NCBI GenBank assembly: GCA_015501585.1 | Contig: JADNRY010000031.1 | Coordinates: 62,001-126,000 of the forward strand | Length of the DNA: 64,000 nt | Direction of reading: 5' to 3' | Source of the DNA: Rhodocollybia butyracea | Lineage: Eukaryota > Basidiomycota > Agaricomycetes > Agaricales > Omphalotaceae | Part shown: piece after piece, positions 25,639 to 38,125 of the stretch | How positions within the stretch are numbered: position 1 is the stretch's first letter | How the letters are laid out: each line of letters begins with the position of its first letter | Notes under the pieces: model-generated | The model's input: only the letters and a program-made list of their open reading frames with translations | Told to the model about the DNA's origin: nothing | Database searches by the model: none | Translations under genes and position numbers: made by a program

Positions 25639-27592
25639 TCACTTGAACCTAGTAAATATATTCCTCAGAGGTACTGGCATACGACTCTTCTGCGCTTCTG
25701 GAGGGGCAATAGTACTTGCACGGCGCAACGCATTCTCGTCCATGGTATGCCTATTAGAAGAGAAAGATGTCTTTGCGTCTTTCAGCTTCTTGTTCTCCTT
25801 GCCACCGATGACGAGCGTATTTCGGAAAGAGCGTCCGAGGGACGGAGGGTCTTGCGTCTTTGATTTATGTTTCATTAGAGACGGAACGCTGCTCTCCTCT
25901 TTCTGTTGAGTCTTAATCGTAACGGCACGCTTGAGCGGTTGAGTTGGAGGCTTAGGCGCGATTACGGGGGACCTGGTGGCTAGGTTTTGACGTGGAGACG
26001 GATCCGGAACAGAAGCGGCGTTTGGTTGAGGAGAGTATGTGTTACGCAACGGTGATGGACGCTTCAAAGCGCGGGCGGGAGGGGGTCCAATCGAGTGGCG
26101 CACGAAAATTGGAGATGCTTCCTGAGGCTGGATGTTTTCAAATTTTAGATCCAAGTTACCGGGGGTTGTTCAGCAAACCGCACGCTCTTGCACCTTTTGA
26201 GGATGCCCCTAGGTGAGCTGGAAGAGAGAGTTGGTGAAACGCTACTAGCGATCGAAGGGGACGGAGAGGGAGCGGCATGGAATGAATCATCCATAGGTCC
26301 TAGGCGTGCAAGAGTGGTTTCGGACGATATTGTTCTGGACTCTATGCATCGGTCATTGCCGTGACACTGTCCGAAAGTTGGTTCATCCACACAAAAGTCC
26401 GGAAACTTCTCCAGAAGGCTGTTCGCGAATCCCCACTCGTCTACATCATCACAACCTTCGAGAGGACGATCGATATTTTCCAAGGTAATGATGGCCTCTT
26501 CTCCCTGCAGGGCTGGACAAGAGAGAGGGTTGACTTTCAGGGAGGCACATTGCGACATTAGCGAGTCGATCATATCTTGAAAAGCTGCGGAGGACCGTGT
26601 CTCTCCAGCGAATTCGAACGTAGGTTGATAAGAAGAAGGAGAGCCAAGGAATGCGGTAGGAATGCTAGGATATGTGCTTGGATCAAGGCTTTCAAGCTTT
26701 ACGGTCAACGGAGCTGGTGCTTTGTTCCCTCGACGCGCGGCGAGAGTTGTTGGAACGGTATTATGCAGACTGCCTGTTGATTCCAGAGACAAGGGAATCA
26801 CATATTGAGAGTTTGAAACAATGAGAGATGGTGGATGTAAATCAACGTTGGTCTCGGAAGGGAAGCATAACTGCTCTGCAGATTTCTCCTTCTCTTCGTC
26901 TTCTTCTTTGAAGTACGAGTTGATATTTCGAAGCTCCATCATCATATCGGCGAGATCTGGATTCATCGATCCTGCAGGAACTTGAACTGACCAGCGCTTA
27001 GTCTTGCCTTCGGATTTCAAAGTGATTTCACGTTCAAAAACGAGGGCGTTACGATGATGAGAATTGAAGCTGGGCGAGAGTTGTCTTATCGTCGTGGTGA
27101 GCGGGACACGTTGTCTAGATCTAAACAGGGCATTTCGGAAAGTATCGCTTGGGTACAAAGAACCTTCTGACTTCCACGGTAAGGCATCCCTGTTTTCGAC
27201 TTCGGTTTCAGCCCAAGGGATGTGCCCCGGAGCTTCTGCAGTGACAAGACTTTCCTGGGACACAACATGAGCGGTATACTAAAAGTACTTTGTATACATA
27301 CCGTCCACCTTGATATACAAAGATTTTCTTTCAATAGAGTTCTAAGGCGAGGAGGTGTGGGTATAGTGGTTGTTATAGCGGGCAGGTGAGAGTTTTCCAA
27401 AGAGTACGAAGCATCGTTGAGGGAAAGAAACGACGAGAGAGGTACCATGCATCCATACGGAAAAGGCGGGATTGAATCTACAGACGCGATGGAGATTGTG
27501 TCGAGGGACAAAGACTCGGATAAGAGACTGCCTTCTAGATCAGGGAGCGCATCAAGCGAGGGACTAGTAGGAGATTCTGTGAGAGATGACAT
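25639..27592 (-). CDS. Disordered protein of unknown function with a KSVRFAE motif
   Basis: Three exons are inferred. Exon 1 (from ATG 27592) is Ser/Leu/Pro-rich and ends near LCISRWT. A 47-nt intron leads to the long exon 2, starting ESLVTAEAPGHIPW. It contains RKxx-poor, Pro/Ser-rich sequence, a segment LADMMMELRNINSYFKEEDE and FQDMIDSLMSQCASLK, and ends SSSPRGILKRCKSVRFAEQPP. Frame continuity then needs a very short intron (32 nt, near 26123-26154) into the last exon PQEASPIFVRHSIGPPPARA, which ends MPVPLRNIFTRFK with stop at 25639-25641. The total is about 680-700 residues. RGILK..KSVRFAE resembles a short linear motif (it contains RVxF-like and phospho-site-like features), but I do not recognise a domain. 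Without the short intron the protein ends at 26145. Confidence 0.65.
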
Positions 27593-30500
27593 GAGAGTTG
27601 GGTAGAAGGTTGTGAGTAGCTGCAGGTACTCTGATGCTAATTGTAAGTAGTTGTGGTCGTGAAGAGGCGAGAAAGCACTGTGGGCGCTTCTTCACGGCGC
27701 TTCTTTCCCTCACATGGATTCTAGTATCCAACATGTTATTGTAGGTTGTTGTGTACTCAGACAGCGCGTTCATTGGTCCAGGATAGGCTGACGGTACAGC
27801 TCCACCCATTCTAAAAATCAGCACGTTAATTGGCTGGCGAAAGGCTAAAGCTGACGGTACCGGTGCACACTGTATCATCTGGATGCATTTGGCTCTGCAC
27901 GAGATACCTAAAAGGAGGAAGATGTTCGATCTTTTTCTTGAAGCGGCTACACCGTTATACTCGGAAACAGTGCGACAATCTTTGCACCCCAGAAATCAGC
28001 TGCAGGTGTTGTTGGGTTGACATACAGACATCTCCACTGTTGGCCAAAATGGCGACAATGAGCTCCGATTAATTGAATAGTGTCGAATCATAACAGTCAC
28101 AGAGATTCTTTTGGATTGTTAGTGACAATGTTGTTTAGACAACAGTATAGAGTCTAGAGTTCCGGCTATAATAAGGGTTGTTGGACGTCGGGCCCTGGGT
28201 TTTTTATATTGGTTTCATAGGCAAAAGGCACATTACTGGGTACCTGCTTGTACCTTAGTTCAGAGTTGTAACTGTCTCTACCGCTTTCATAAATCAAATG
28301 TGGGCAATGACAGAACTGATTACGATTTTTTCTTCCATCACATACAAGAATGTCAATATTGAATAGCGTGCCTGCTCATCGAAAATACGGGGAATGCTCG
28401 TGACCGCTGTACCAGTGCCTCGAAGCAGATGTCAAGTAGTGTTCTGATTCAAGACTCGGAACATTGACTGCATCGGAAACACATCCGCACCGGTGTCAAA
28501 TTCTCAATAGACCCCTTGGATTAACCTGAGCCTGACCTGAGCGAACGTTGGTCTGTCAGACTGTGTGCAGTGGTCCGACAGACTCTCAGATGGTCTCCCG
28601 AGTTCGCCAAGTGTGCTATTCTGCATGCGAACCGATATGGAATATATTATTTTTTTTTGCCTCCAAGCTCACGCCAACCTGCGACCAGAGTTACTATCAG
28701 TGCACAGCTGACGAAGACAGATCCATAGCCTGCCAGACAAGTGTCTTTCGAAGCTAGGCCTGAGACTGGTATTAGTACTAGGAGAGAGCTCAAACAACAG
28801 TGGGAAAGGCCTTGCTATCATGAAGCTGCATCAAGACAAGTGAGGTGTATGGTGCGATACAAACAAACATGAACCCCGGCGGTGGGCCAGGGAACAAGAT
28901 AAAGAAAATGTTGTGCGAGATACAGCACCAAAATTTTGAAAATGCCTATCTGATTTCATACAATTAGCAAGTCAATGCTCATTAGCCATCTCGAGGTATG
29001 CTGGTCACTATAGTGGGTGCATATACTTAGCAAAAGGCTTTAGATAGCTTTTTGTCACCCTGTCTGCTTCCATATTGACTACCTTTGACTTCAACGGGAC
29101 GATTGTAAGATTTTTTTTTATTTCAAGGGTTTACGGTGCACTGATTGAAAGGAGACTTATGATATCAAGCAATATTAAGATAGACAAAGAGGTCACTAAA
29201 GGCTCGAGCGCTCATCATCCGACGCCAACCACCAATCTACATCAATGAAAGGCTGGGGACGTCAAGAACAACAAGCACAGGCTTCGTGCTAACGAGCCTA
29301 ATACGCCATTGACGAGCTTAACTCAAGGCTTAACTCGTTAACGTCTGCGACAAGTAACTTTGGCTGCTCTGACTGCTTCGGAGATTTAGAATATGCATAT
29401 GCATACAGCATATAGCAGTTATTAGCGCACGCAGTTTAGATGAGGCTATATCCTTCCTGGATTTTTGGATACTGTGTTTGATGATTAAATCAGAATCCAT
29501 CTGCAAAACCTGGGACAAGCTTTGGCTGCTCTGGAGCACTCTGGAGCGCTCCAAAGCTGTCAAAGCTGCCAAAGCAACCCAGAGCAGCTCAGAGCGCTCT
29601 ACAGCGAGTACCCTTGCTCTGAGATGCTTTGGACTGAATAGCAACTGAATAGAACTGCTTTCATCAAAACCCAGGTTTTGCAGATGTTACGAGTCCTGAA
29701 TGTAATGAAGGCTTGTCCTTATGGCCGGTTTCGCGTGGGAATTTATCCGAATTAGGCTTCCTTTTGTCTAAATCGGGTTGACCCAATAAGGAGATTAGTT
29801 TCGATATATTTGGGATGTCAAAGCATTTGCCATGTGACCTCGGGTTTCATTCAGATTGCTTCTCAATATTCCACTTTTTTTTTTTTTTTTTTCACCTTTT
29901 GTATGCTCTTGAAGTGCAACTTTCTATCCGTGCATATGCAGTTCAGGGACTCATAGTTTCTTCGTTCTTTTGCTGCAATATTGGTGAATTGAATTACAAG
30001 TTTACAAAGTGATATTCATCTGTATCCTAGATGGACTAAGGCACGAAACCTCCTTCGCATACCTGCTTTTGCTGATATTTCATTCTTCTCTTCACTTGTG
30101 CTAAATGCTGTCTCTGTTCCAGTCTGCGGCCCTCTAATACATGGTTTCTGTTCAATGCATGCAGTGCAATGTTCTTCCGCCACACGGCGTTTATCTCTCC
30201 TATTTGTCTAATTGGTTTCTACTGTAGAAGAACACAAGAGGGAATGATTGAATACAGCAAAGTTAAGTTTTTCTTAGCTTAAGTATTGTACTGTATTGTA
30301 GCATCTATCATGTATCGTAGCAAGCAGTAGTAGGAGAAATTGTATGCCATATATGGCAGTAAATCCAAAGCACTCCAGTCCGATCTGAGCAGATTTGAGA
30401 GCTATATTTGTTTAGTTACATCTGCCTGTAGCAACTCAAATTTGTGAGAACCACTGCTACAGCATGATCCCAGCAACTTGGAGCATCTTCAAATCTTGAC

Positions 30501-31449
30501 TTCAGTCAAGTGTAGAATTTTTCGGACCAGAGCAGATAACAGCAGATTGTGCCAACATTTTCTTTTTACATGCTCTGGTCCAGCCTGGCCATCCGGACTT
30601 TTGACTGAGTCTTATCCATTGTCATTGCCAAGCGCTCAGAAAATTGTGATCCTATGCCCAGCTGCAGGTTGCAGGACTCGTACCTGCCACACGCTTGCGC
30701 GATGGCCCACACTCGCAAGTCATATATGGCCTGGCAGTACTAAGTCATGGTAGGATACCTGGTGAAGACGTCCAGAATCTTTTTCGAAATCCACAAGCGC
30801 TTTGAGGGGGGCGGGTTTACAACCAGCTAATGGCCACATATTGACGAGCTTGGGGATTGTAAATACAAGTGGTTTTTCTTTGATAGCCAGTAGGCTACGG
30901 CAGAGAGCGAGCCGCGGGCCGCGGCATCAGCGTGGGAGAGTGATAAATTTCAGTTTTGATTCCGTTTCCAACTTTCTTTCCAAGCTCAGTTGCAAAGACA
31001 CTCGTTTTCGCCAACACTAATTACTATAACACTATTTCCTTTTTTCAGTATCCCCCCAGGCTCTCTCCCTCTATAAACGAAGACTACTCGAGTATAGCCA
31101 GTCTGAACCTTTCGCTTGTGGAATTCCTCTACGTTTTTTATGCTACACTTGCGTATCAATTGCGCTCTGTCTAACAGCGTCATTTTCCGATACTGAAACA
31201 CTTGTTGTTGAAAGAAGTGTTTTACTCAAGACCTTTGAGGTGAGTAGGTGTTCGATTTGATACTTAGGGATGAATTCGATTCTTTATTTGCACGTCAGTC
31301 ATAGGCAGGGCTTGCGCTCTTCCAAAGATGTCACTTTCGCTTTTACTGATTTTTTATGTCGTTCCGTGCTGTCAATGGTGTACTAATACGCTCCCCTAGT
31401 TTTGTAGTGTCAACTATTCAGCAGTGTTGTTAAAATTTTTGCTACCCTC
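27593..31449. other. Gene-poor region of 3.9 kb
   Basis: No frame here shows family resemblance or convincing exon joins. The right end (about 31000-31449) is T-rich, has CT-rich blocks, and is probably promoter and 5' UTR of the ELMO gene. Around 29340-29620 there is a run of related words (CTTTGGCTGCTCTG twice, plus GGAGCGCTCC and AGAGCGCTCT palindromes). A run of 18 T lies at about 29875-29892. A repeat fragment at 29686-29836 is listed separately. The stretch looks like accumulated transposon debris. Confidence 0.5.
29686..29836 (+). repeat. Dispersed repeat copy 1 (possible LTR fragment)
   Basis: About 150 bases starting TGTTACGAGTCCTGAATG match, in opposite orientation, the segment at 62571-62722. 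Shared blocks include GAGTCCTGAATGTAATGAAGG, GGTTGACCCAA and TTTCGATATATTTGG. The TG start and dispersed occurrence fit the end of a retrotransposon LTR, but I see no PBS, reverse transcriptase or matching partner, so the class is not shown. Confidence 0.6.
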
Positions 31450-34431
31450 ATGTCCAATCATAATTCTCTTCCGCCTCGTCGTTTCTCATCTACTCCTCCA
31501 AATAATGGGTCGAGATCTGGTCTAGTACCAACCAACAACGTTACTACCACTGAAGGTGTCACTGTCCGAGCGCGAATTGACCCCACATTAACAGTTGCGG
31601 ATGTCGTCAGACAGCTCTGCGTCAACCTGAAAATCAAAGGCTCGCCGTCGGATTTCGCCTTGAGAGATGACAAGTATGAATTGGTGACGAATGACAATTT
31701 AAGGAAGAAAATCAAGGCCAAATTGGATCTCAAGTGAGCTATTGTGAATTTGTTGACGGATATCCCGTCTTATTTTACTGCTGTGCAGGCTCGTCAGTGC
31801 ACCTAACAAAGAAGGACGGGAAATAGCAGAGAAGATCCGAACGAGGGATTTGAAAACCGACATGAAGTTAACACTGCATACCCTTCAGAAATACATCAGG
31901 GTGAGTAACTTTCCATGCGTTTTATAATTGTCTCAAGTCTTAATTTCACTAGGAAAATGAATTTGCTCAAGAGTTTATCAGCTACGATGGTGTCACACAA
32001 CTTGTGGATATCATATCCTCGTCGCAAGGAAATACATTGGCGGTCAGTCGTCTAGAAATATCTTTCGCCTTTCGTAATTTATGTTTCTTTTTTTAACAGT
32101 ACGCGCTCACTGCCATGCAAAACTTGATGGACTTGGATTACGGATGGGAAAAGCTTGACGAGGCTTTCATTTTTAGAGTTGTGCAGGTTCTGTCCTCTTC
32201 CAATTCCCTGATCAATGTCTGTCGGCCTGCGACGGCGATTTTGAAGAAGCTTGTCGAAGCCGACCCTGCGAGTGCTCCTGGACCTCAGGCCGGATCCAGC
32301 AAAGGGCCTGCCGTAGTTCCTGGATCAGTTTACCGTTATGGTTTCACTGTCGTCTTTGAGCAGATGCGGAAAGAAAAGTCTTTCTTGGAAACAGTTGTTA
32401 GTCGGTTAGGGAGCGCAGACACGGCCATGGCACAGTATAGGTTCTTGATTTCTTACGAAAGCGTGAATCCCACTCTAACCTTTTGTCTCTCAGTATGATG
32501 TTGATCAACTCGTTACTTTCTCATGCGAGCGATATAAGATGGGAAGAGTTCGTATCAGAGATGGAGAGATTCAAGGTCCGAAAGGCTGTTGTAGTGCGTT
32601 ATTGATTCTACTTTTCGGGAGACTTGGATTTAATACGTTGCAGCGGCTCATGTCTCAACATACTATGGAAGACCTTACATCATGCATCCTTGATTTCCAG
32701 GCCAACATACTGAGAGTGACGTACCGGAAGAAAAGCACCCCCGTAGACTTCGAGACACAACCTTCACATTTGGCAAATATTAAGTATATCTGGAATCATA
32801 GCAAACTAATAGAAGAGCTCGATGACAACGGACAGCAAATCAAGTGGCGAAAACTGGGGTTTGACAGTGAAGACATTGAAATGGAATTCAGCGATGTTGG
32901 TGTTCTGGGTCTAGAATGTTTCGTATGTGCATTCTCTCCATTGTTTAGTTACTTTGATTTATTCGACCATCTAGAAACGTTTCGTAGAACGAGATCCTGA
33001 TTTTTCCAAGGTTACTTTTGCCCTGCATGTCCTCAAGACGGCGCATGCTGATGTTATTAAACAGGTAGTTCTGGAGCAATTGAGTCGCCCTGCTGAACGG
33101 CGCTGTCCTATTGCCAAGGCTTCGAATGAGGTGGTGGAATTATTGTCGGAGCACTGGGCGATATTCGCTCCAGGATGTATGTTCTATTCATCCCATGTTC
33201 TACATTTGTTCATTATCCTGTCTAGATTCTACATCAACTACATTCCAGCCGTTCTTTTTGGATTTCTATAGAGTTCATGCTCTAGCCACCAATTTCTTTT
33301 TGCGGATGTGGAGTGAGAGTGGGGCAGCGTCCGATGATTTTAGTCGAGTCGTTGCTTTGGTCCGTAGCCAGTGAGTTGTCAGTTTGACCGATCTCGGGTT
33401 CTCTAAGTAAAACATTGTTCAGGGTCAAAGTTGCTCTTCGGAGTGAGAACGTCAGGCCATGGCACGAAGTTGAGCTTGACCTCTTGGAATGTGAATACCG
33501 AGCAGTCCGGGACAGACAAATGAAGGAGCTTGAATTAGAAGATGACCTTCTAAATAAAGTTCCTGTTCGGTGAGTGTTTTTTATATATAATTCCAAGCAC
33601 TTGATGCTTATTATCTGTTATTACTAGTAATCTACGAGCCAAGATCTACAAAGAATCGTATGAATTCGTTCGCCAGCAGAGAATTCAATGTTTGCTGCAG
33701 GGAGCTTGGTTCGTCATTGGCATACCCAGTACCTCTCCTCTTCCACGAGACTCCCGACGGCCGATCAAACCATGGAGGTAAGTCGTGTTATTTTTTTCCG
33801 CTTTAGCCCACTGACAATTTTTTTCAGGTTCATGCGCCTAGTGAGTGTACCGACCTTGCAGTTGTCAACCTGTTATTTAACGCTTCCCAGGACACTGGCC
33901 TGAAATACTTACATTACGTCGACAGTGCTACTAAATTCCCTGTTCGTAGTGGTCTTGAGGATTTGCCAGAGAGAATAGAAGTTGCAGCGATCAGCGAAAT
34001 CGCAACGGGAACATGTGTCCCTCCGCCAAATGTACTTCGCGATCATAGCGATCTTCCTCCTACCGGTCCATTGTTGCCCTCCCCGCTCTCGTTTTCCTTA
34101 CTCAGCGCAAACGAGGAACAAAGAAGCTCGCTCGCAGACCAAATCGCGCCAGATCAGTCTCGCTGGGCTGACTGGACGGATGGATTGAACTTACTAAGAC
34201 GAGATGGCGGCCACGTCGCATCCAAAGAGACCGCAGGGTTTGTTCAAGCGTTGACCGAAATTGGTCTGAAAATTAAACTTCTCGGTGAGCTGATTTCTCC
34301 TTGTGATCATCCACTACCACTAATTACACCCTAATATTGAAGACCTTTCAGGAGAGATGGTGGAAATTCCTAGTGGTCTAACAGCGGGCCTCCCACCAAA
34401 TACCGACTTTTTCTTTTCTCATCTGATATGA
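31450..34431 (+). CDS. ELMO/CED-12 family protein
   Basis: Multi-exon gene starting at ATG 31450 (MSNHNSLPPRRFSST). An N-terminal stretch ARIDPTLTVADVVRQLCVNL resembles a Ras-binding/ubiquitin-like fold. An armadillo-type region follows (TLHTLQKYIRENEFAQEFIS, YALTAMQNLMDLDYGWEKL). The ELMO core includes CILDFQANILRVTYRKK, WRKLGFDSEDIEMEFSDVG, FFLDFYRVHALATNFFLRMW. A C-terminal PH-like part has IQCLLQGAWFVIGIPSTSP, KYLHYVDSATKFPV and a final helix with FVQALTEIGLKIKLL. The gene ends FFFSHLI with TGA 34429-34431. In animals ELMO pairs with DOCK180 as a Rac exchange factor; in yeast the equivalent Lmo1-Dck1 acts on Rho5. A matching DOCK protein would be encoded elsewhere. The order and length fit a full-length family member. 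Confidence 0.88.
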
Positions 34432-34761
34432 TTTTGGGACACAATTTTTACTGTATCTTTAAATACTGGATGTTTTCGTAGTTTATAAAGTAATATGTAG
34501 TTATATCAAGATGTGAATATAGATTTGTACAATGCAGTTGATGCAAAATGAGGGTATGAGTATGAGATGCAAGAGTGTGGGTAGTGAGCAGAGGTGAGTA
34601 CAGCGGGGGTTGAACCCGATGAAATGGCTACAAAAGGTGAGGCAAAAACTGATGATAGTATATGATACATGTGTCCAGTGACAGTTGAAGCACTGTGGAG
34701 ACGGGCAAACACGACGGTGATAAGTAGTGAGTGAATAGCCGTTGAAGGACTAGTTTTCGAG
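34432..34761. other. Convergent 3' intergenic region ELMO / MET13
   Basis: About 330 bases between facing stop codons. The stretch is AT-rich on the ELMO side. No open frame with family resemblance is present on either strand. It is expected to hold both 3' UTRs. Confidence 0.5.
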
Positions 34762-36980
34762 TTAAAGTTGTCCATTTACAGGGGCATTGGCTTGAGAAGC
34801 CTTATATTCCTCTCCAGCCTGGAAGAATGGCTTGAAGATGGCGTTTACATCGTGGAAATCATTATGTACGACGTTAACGAGGTAGCAGGTATCCATGAGA
34901 TTCGAAATGACTTTGGCCGAGGTCGAGTCACTTTCGTAGACGCGAGCCCATTGCTGTCCAAGTTCGAAGGCCTCATCCTGAAAGGAAGCAGAAAAGTGAG
35001 TGTAATATCCGCGAATGATTCAATTAAGAAGGTTCATACCTTCCAGGCCATGAAACTAACTGCCTCCACAATAGTTGGCTGAACGATTTCCTTGCCAGGG
35101 AATACGCCCCAAGTTACCGCATTGGGTCCATCAGAATGAGTGTTGGTGCGAAGGTCTCCGCGCTTGTTAATAACGTAGTAGGTAATGTTACTATCTCTTT
35201 CAATGTGCGAGAGGAGTAGCGTGAGCAAGGCGGGTTCAACAAAGAATTCAAGATAGGCCTGTAGAATACAACGAGGATGAGTACGTTTTCCGCTGCGATC
35301 GTGTAGTACAAGAGACAAACCTTTTGGTAAACGTATCCATTGCGAGGACCCCATCCGAAGACTTTGTCATTACTCTTTGCGCCGTCAACAGCAGGTTGGG
35401 AGTTGATCGTCAAAAAACCAAGGGTATTCATGCGAGCAAGTTGCTCGGAAATGACTGAAGTTTCAATGAGGGGCTTCTGGTCTGACCAAGGAAGTGCCTC
35501 GAGCTGGCCTGAACAGAACCGGGCGAAAAGGTCGGCAATTTCACCCAAAGTCGATGGTTCACCCCATAATTTGAGCGCATCCTCTTTCTGCATGAAAATT
35601 GAGTCAGTTCCTTCAAAGAATAACCAAGAATTAATAAGCCACGAACAGACTGCTTGATGGAAACTCCATAGCCATCCAGCTCGCCATATGCTGGACTACG
35701 AGAGTCACCGAAACGACCGTTTGGATATTCGTCCCAATTTTCGGTTCGAGAGATGTAGGATTTGGTTCGGTTCGCCCAGAAGATGGGACGAATAGTTTCT
35801 TGGCGTCTCGTAGGTGTGAGAGACTGCGAGAAATTTGAGTAAACATCCATATAGGAAGCAGACCACAGAGTACGGCACCCACCTGCCTCCAAGGAAGAGG
35901 TTTGATTGTCTCCACTCTCGGTACAAGATTCAATTCCTCAAGCAGCAGCTTCGTACCTTTTTCCAAGTTCATCGTATAGAAATGTAGGCCATAGATACCG
36001 ATATTCGCATTGAGAATCTTGCGACACATTTCTGCAACAAGTTTGGTGCCAATCGCTCGAACCTTTTCGTCGTTGGCCTTGTGTGGTTCCAGTGCTTCCA
36101 AGAAACTCTGTGGAATGATCGTCTTCGCCAAACTGGTCGCCCTCTGGAACCCATTCCAAGTTTGAATTGGAGCCACACCGGGAACAATAGGAACAGTGAT
36201 TCCAGCCGCCCGAACACTTTTGACCCATTCTATGAAGAGATCGACATCGTAAAACATTTGCGTAAAGATAAAGTTGACACCGGCATCAATTTTATCCTTA
36301 AGATACTTCATCTCCATGTCTCGTTCATCTGGGGGCAAAGACTGGTGTTGGGGAAAACCAGCTACAGCGATGTCGAAGTAGTCTCCGTACTCGCGGCGAA
36401 TGTGCTTTACGAGGTCGATACCATGCACGAAACCGCCCTCGACAGCTTCCCATTCTTCCTTGCCCATCGGAGGGTCACCTCGTAAAGCAAGGACGTTCCT
36501 ACATCCAGATAGTTTGGCTTCCTGGGGTTCCAAATAAGCATTGAAGAGAATCCATATAGCCGAAGTATGACATACCCGAAGAGCAATGTCGACTTTTTCT
36601 TTCGGCATGTTGGTACATGTCAAGTGCATGCAGGTCTCTATCCCAATGAGGCCCTGACATGTCTTTACCATCTCTGCCGTGAGTTCAGAAGTCCGTCCGC
36701 CAGCATTCCTAAGCACACTCGAATTATATTTCAAAGTAATAACATGGCGGTAAACATACCAAGTGATATCGATGAACTCTGGCCCAAGGCCTCGCATACG
36801 CTCGATACGGTCTAGTAGGTTTTGAAGACCCTGGAAAGAAAAAAAGCCAATCGGTCAAGACGCTGAACGTATACTGCGAAAAAAAGTACAAACTTGAGCA
36901 GTTCGAGGGGGAAAATATTCAAACGACCACCAAGTTTTATTTTCTTGCTCGCATTGGGCAATTTTTTGAGTGACTTTCAT
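34762..36980 (-). CDS. MET13: Methylenetetrahydrofolate reductase, Met13 type
   Basis: Reduces 5,10-methylene-THF to 5-methyl-THF, the methyl donor for methionine synthesis. Exon 1 (ATG 36980) is [29 protein letters not shown]; exon 2 gives [20 protein letters not shown]. The catalytic FAD domain has FIDITW joined across an intron to [86 protein letters not shown] and [20 protein letters not shown]. The regulatory C-terminal domain that binds S-adenosylmethionine in eukaryotic enzymes follows: [76 protein letters not shown]. Stop at 34762-34764. The sequence resembles yeast Met13 rather than Met12. About seven introns are present, and all motifs are intact. Confidence 0.95.
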
Positions 36981-37417
36981 CACGGCGTAAGGTCGTTATA
37001 AACAGAGAGGAAAGAAAAAGAAAGTGACGGTCAAGGGAAAGCAATGGAAGTCAGATGGAACGATCCTTGGACTAATTATAAAATAAAGATCGGCGCTTTC
37101 GGATCGTTATTTACCCTGGGACCAAGGCTACTGCACCAATGACATTGCTACGTACGGTACCGTAAGTATTGTATCTAGTATAATTCTAAGTTATTAAATA
37201 GCCCAGCTCAGCATTCCGTCTTAGCCCACCGTCAGAGTCAGATCTAGAGAGGGCTCAGCGTTCAAGAGCTCAGCCTGCTCATTGGCAGCTGTGTATCTTC
37301 ATGAGAAATACAGCATCCTAAATGGTGCTTCAAATACACCACCTGATGCATAGGCCTGATGTTATACGAATCCGGAGCTCGTGTGCCATTCCACAGTGTC
37401 AATGACAAGCATGAAAT
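36981..37417. promoter_or_regulatory. Promoter region of MET13
   Basis: About 440 bases between the MET13 start codon and the stop of the DUF202 gene, both on the minus strand. It holds purine-rich stretches (near 37003-37025) and no supportable frame. It is presumed to contain the MET13 promoter and the DUF202 3' UTR. No specific factor site could be assigned. Confidence 0.5.
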
Positions 37418-37918
37418 TCACAGCTTATTATCGGCTAAGAGCACCACGCATGTAACCAGAATGATGGCTATAATCGCAACCATGGCTGCTAGATGCGGCC
37501 TAGCAAACACGTTAGCGAATTTGATACGGAAGAAAGGCGTAAGATCACTGTACATTGTTCCCGCGACGTTGAATGGCCTCATATCGAAAAAATCTCGATA
37601 ACCCACAAGATACTCCCATAAACCACCGAAGATCGCAAGCATTGCGGCTGCAAACTGAAGGCCGGCCAGGGGAAGATTGACACTAGATCCACTTGAATGT
37701 TCGCCACTATCTGGAACGAGTCGAGCGTGAAGTAGCAGAGAAGAGGATAATACAGAGAAAAGGAGAGCCAGCTTCAAGTGGCTTAGAAAATTTCTCTCCA
37801 AAAACAGATAGTCTCGTGCTGTGCTGCCTACGTTCTGTACGACAAGCGCTTGCATGGAGCCACAGAACAGAGGATCGCGTGCTGTATTGTCTGAACTTGG
37901 TACGCCAGAAGATTGCAT
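37418..37918 (-). CDS. DUF202 domain membrane protein
   Basis: Single exon of 166 residues from ATG 37918 to TGA 37418-37420. The DUF202 signature ARDYLFLERNFLSHLKLAL starts at about residue 34 and leads into the first membrane helix (ALLFSVLSSSLLL). A second helix, LAGLQFAAAMLAIFGGLWEY, and a third, AAMVAIIAIILVTCVVLLA, follow, giving three predicted membrane spans. DUF202 proteins are small fungal or bacterial membrane proteins; the same fold occurs at the membrane end of vacuolar transporter chaperone (VTC) subunits, but no SPX or polyphosphate domain is present here, so function is unknown. Its start codon is 207 bases from that of the divergent gene at 38126. Confidence 0.82.
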   Translation of the reverse strand: MQSSGVPSSDNTARDPLFCGSMQALVVQNVGSTARDYLFLERNFLSHLKLALLFSVLSSSLLLHARLVPDSGEHSSGSSVNLPLAGLQFAAAMLAIFGGLWEYLVGYRDFFDMRPFNVAGTMYSDLTPFFRIKFANVFARPHLAAMVAIIAIILVTCVVLLADNKL

Positions 37919-38125
37919 TGAAGTAAGGAGCGAGAGACGTGCGAATTTAATATTATCGGCCCGTTCATTCCGTTCCCTTTCATTGCACGATCACATGTCC
38001 CAAAGTTCATTTTTCTGCTCGCACTTTCAATCGCTTAGGCTGTAGGATACGCTCCTAGACGCTCTGGATCTCTAAATTATCATCTTTCACGAACGCGACG
38101 AAGACAACGACATCCACAAGCCATC
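37919..38125. promoter_or_regulatory. Short bidirectional promoter
   Basis: Only 207 bases separate two divergent start codons (37918 minus, 38126 plus). The two genes must share or overlap their promoters. No clear TATA box is seen. Confidence 0.6.
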
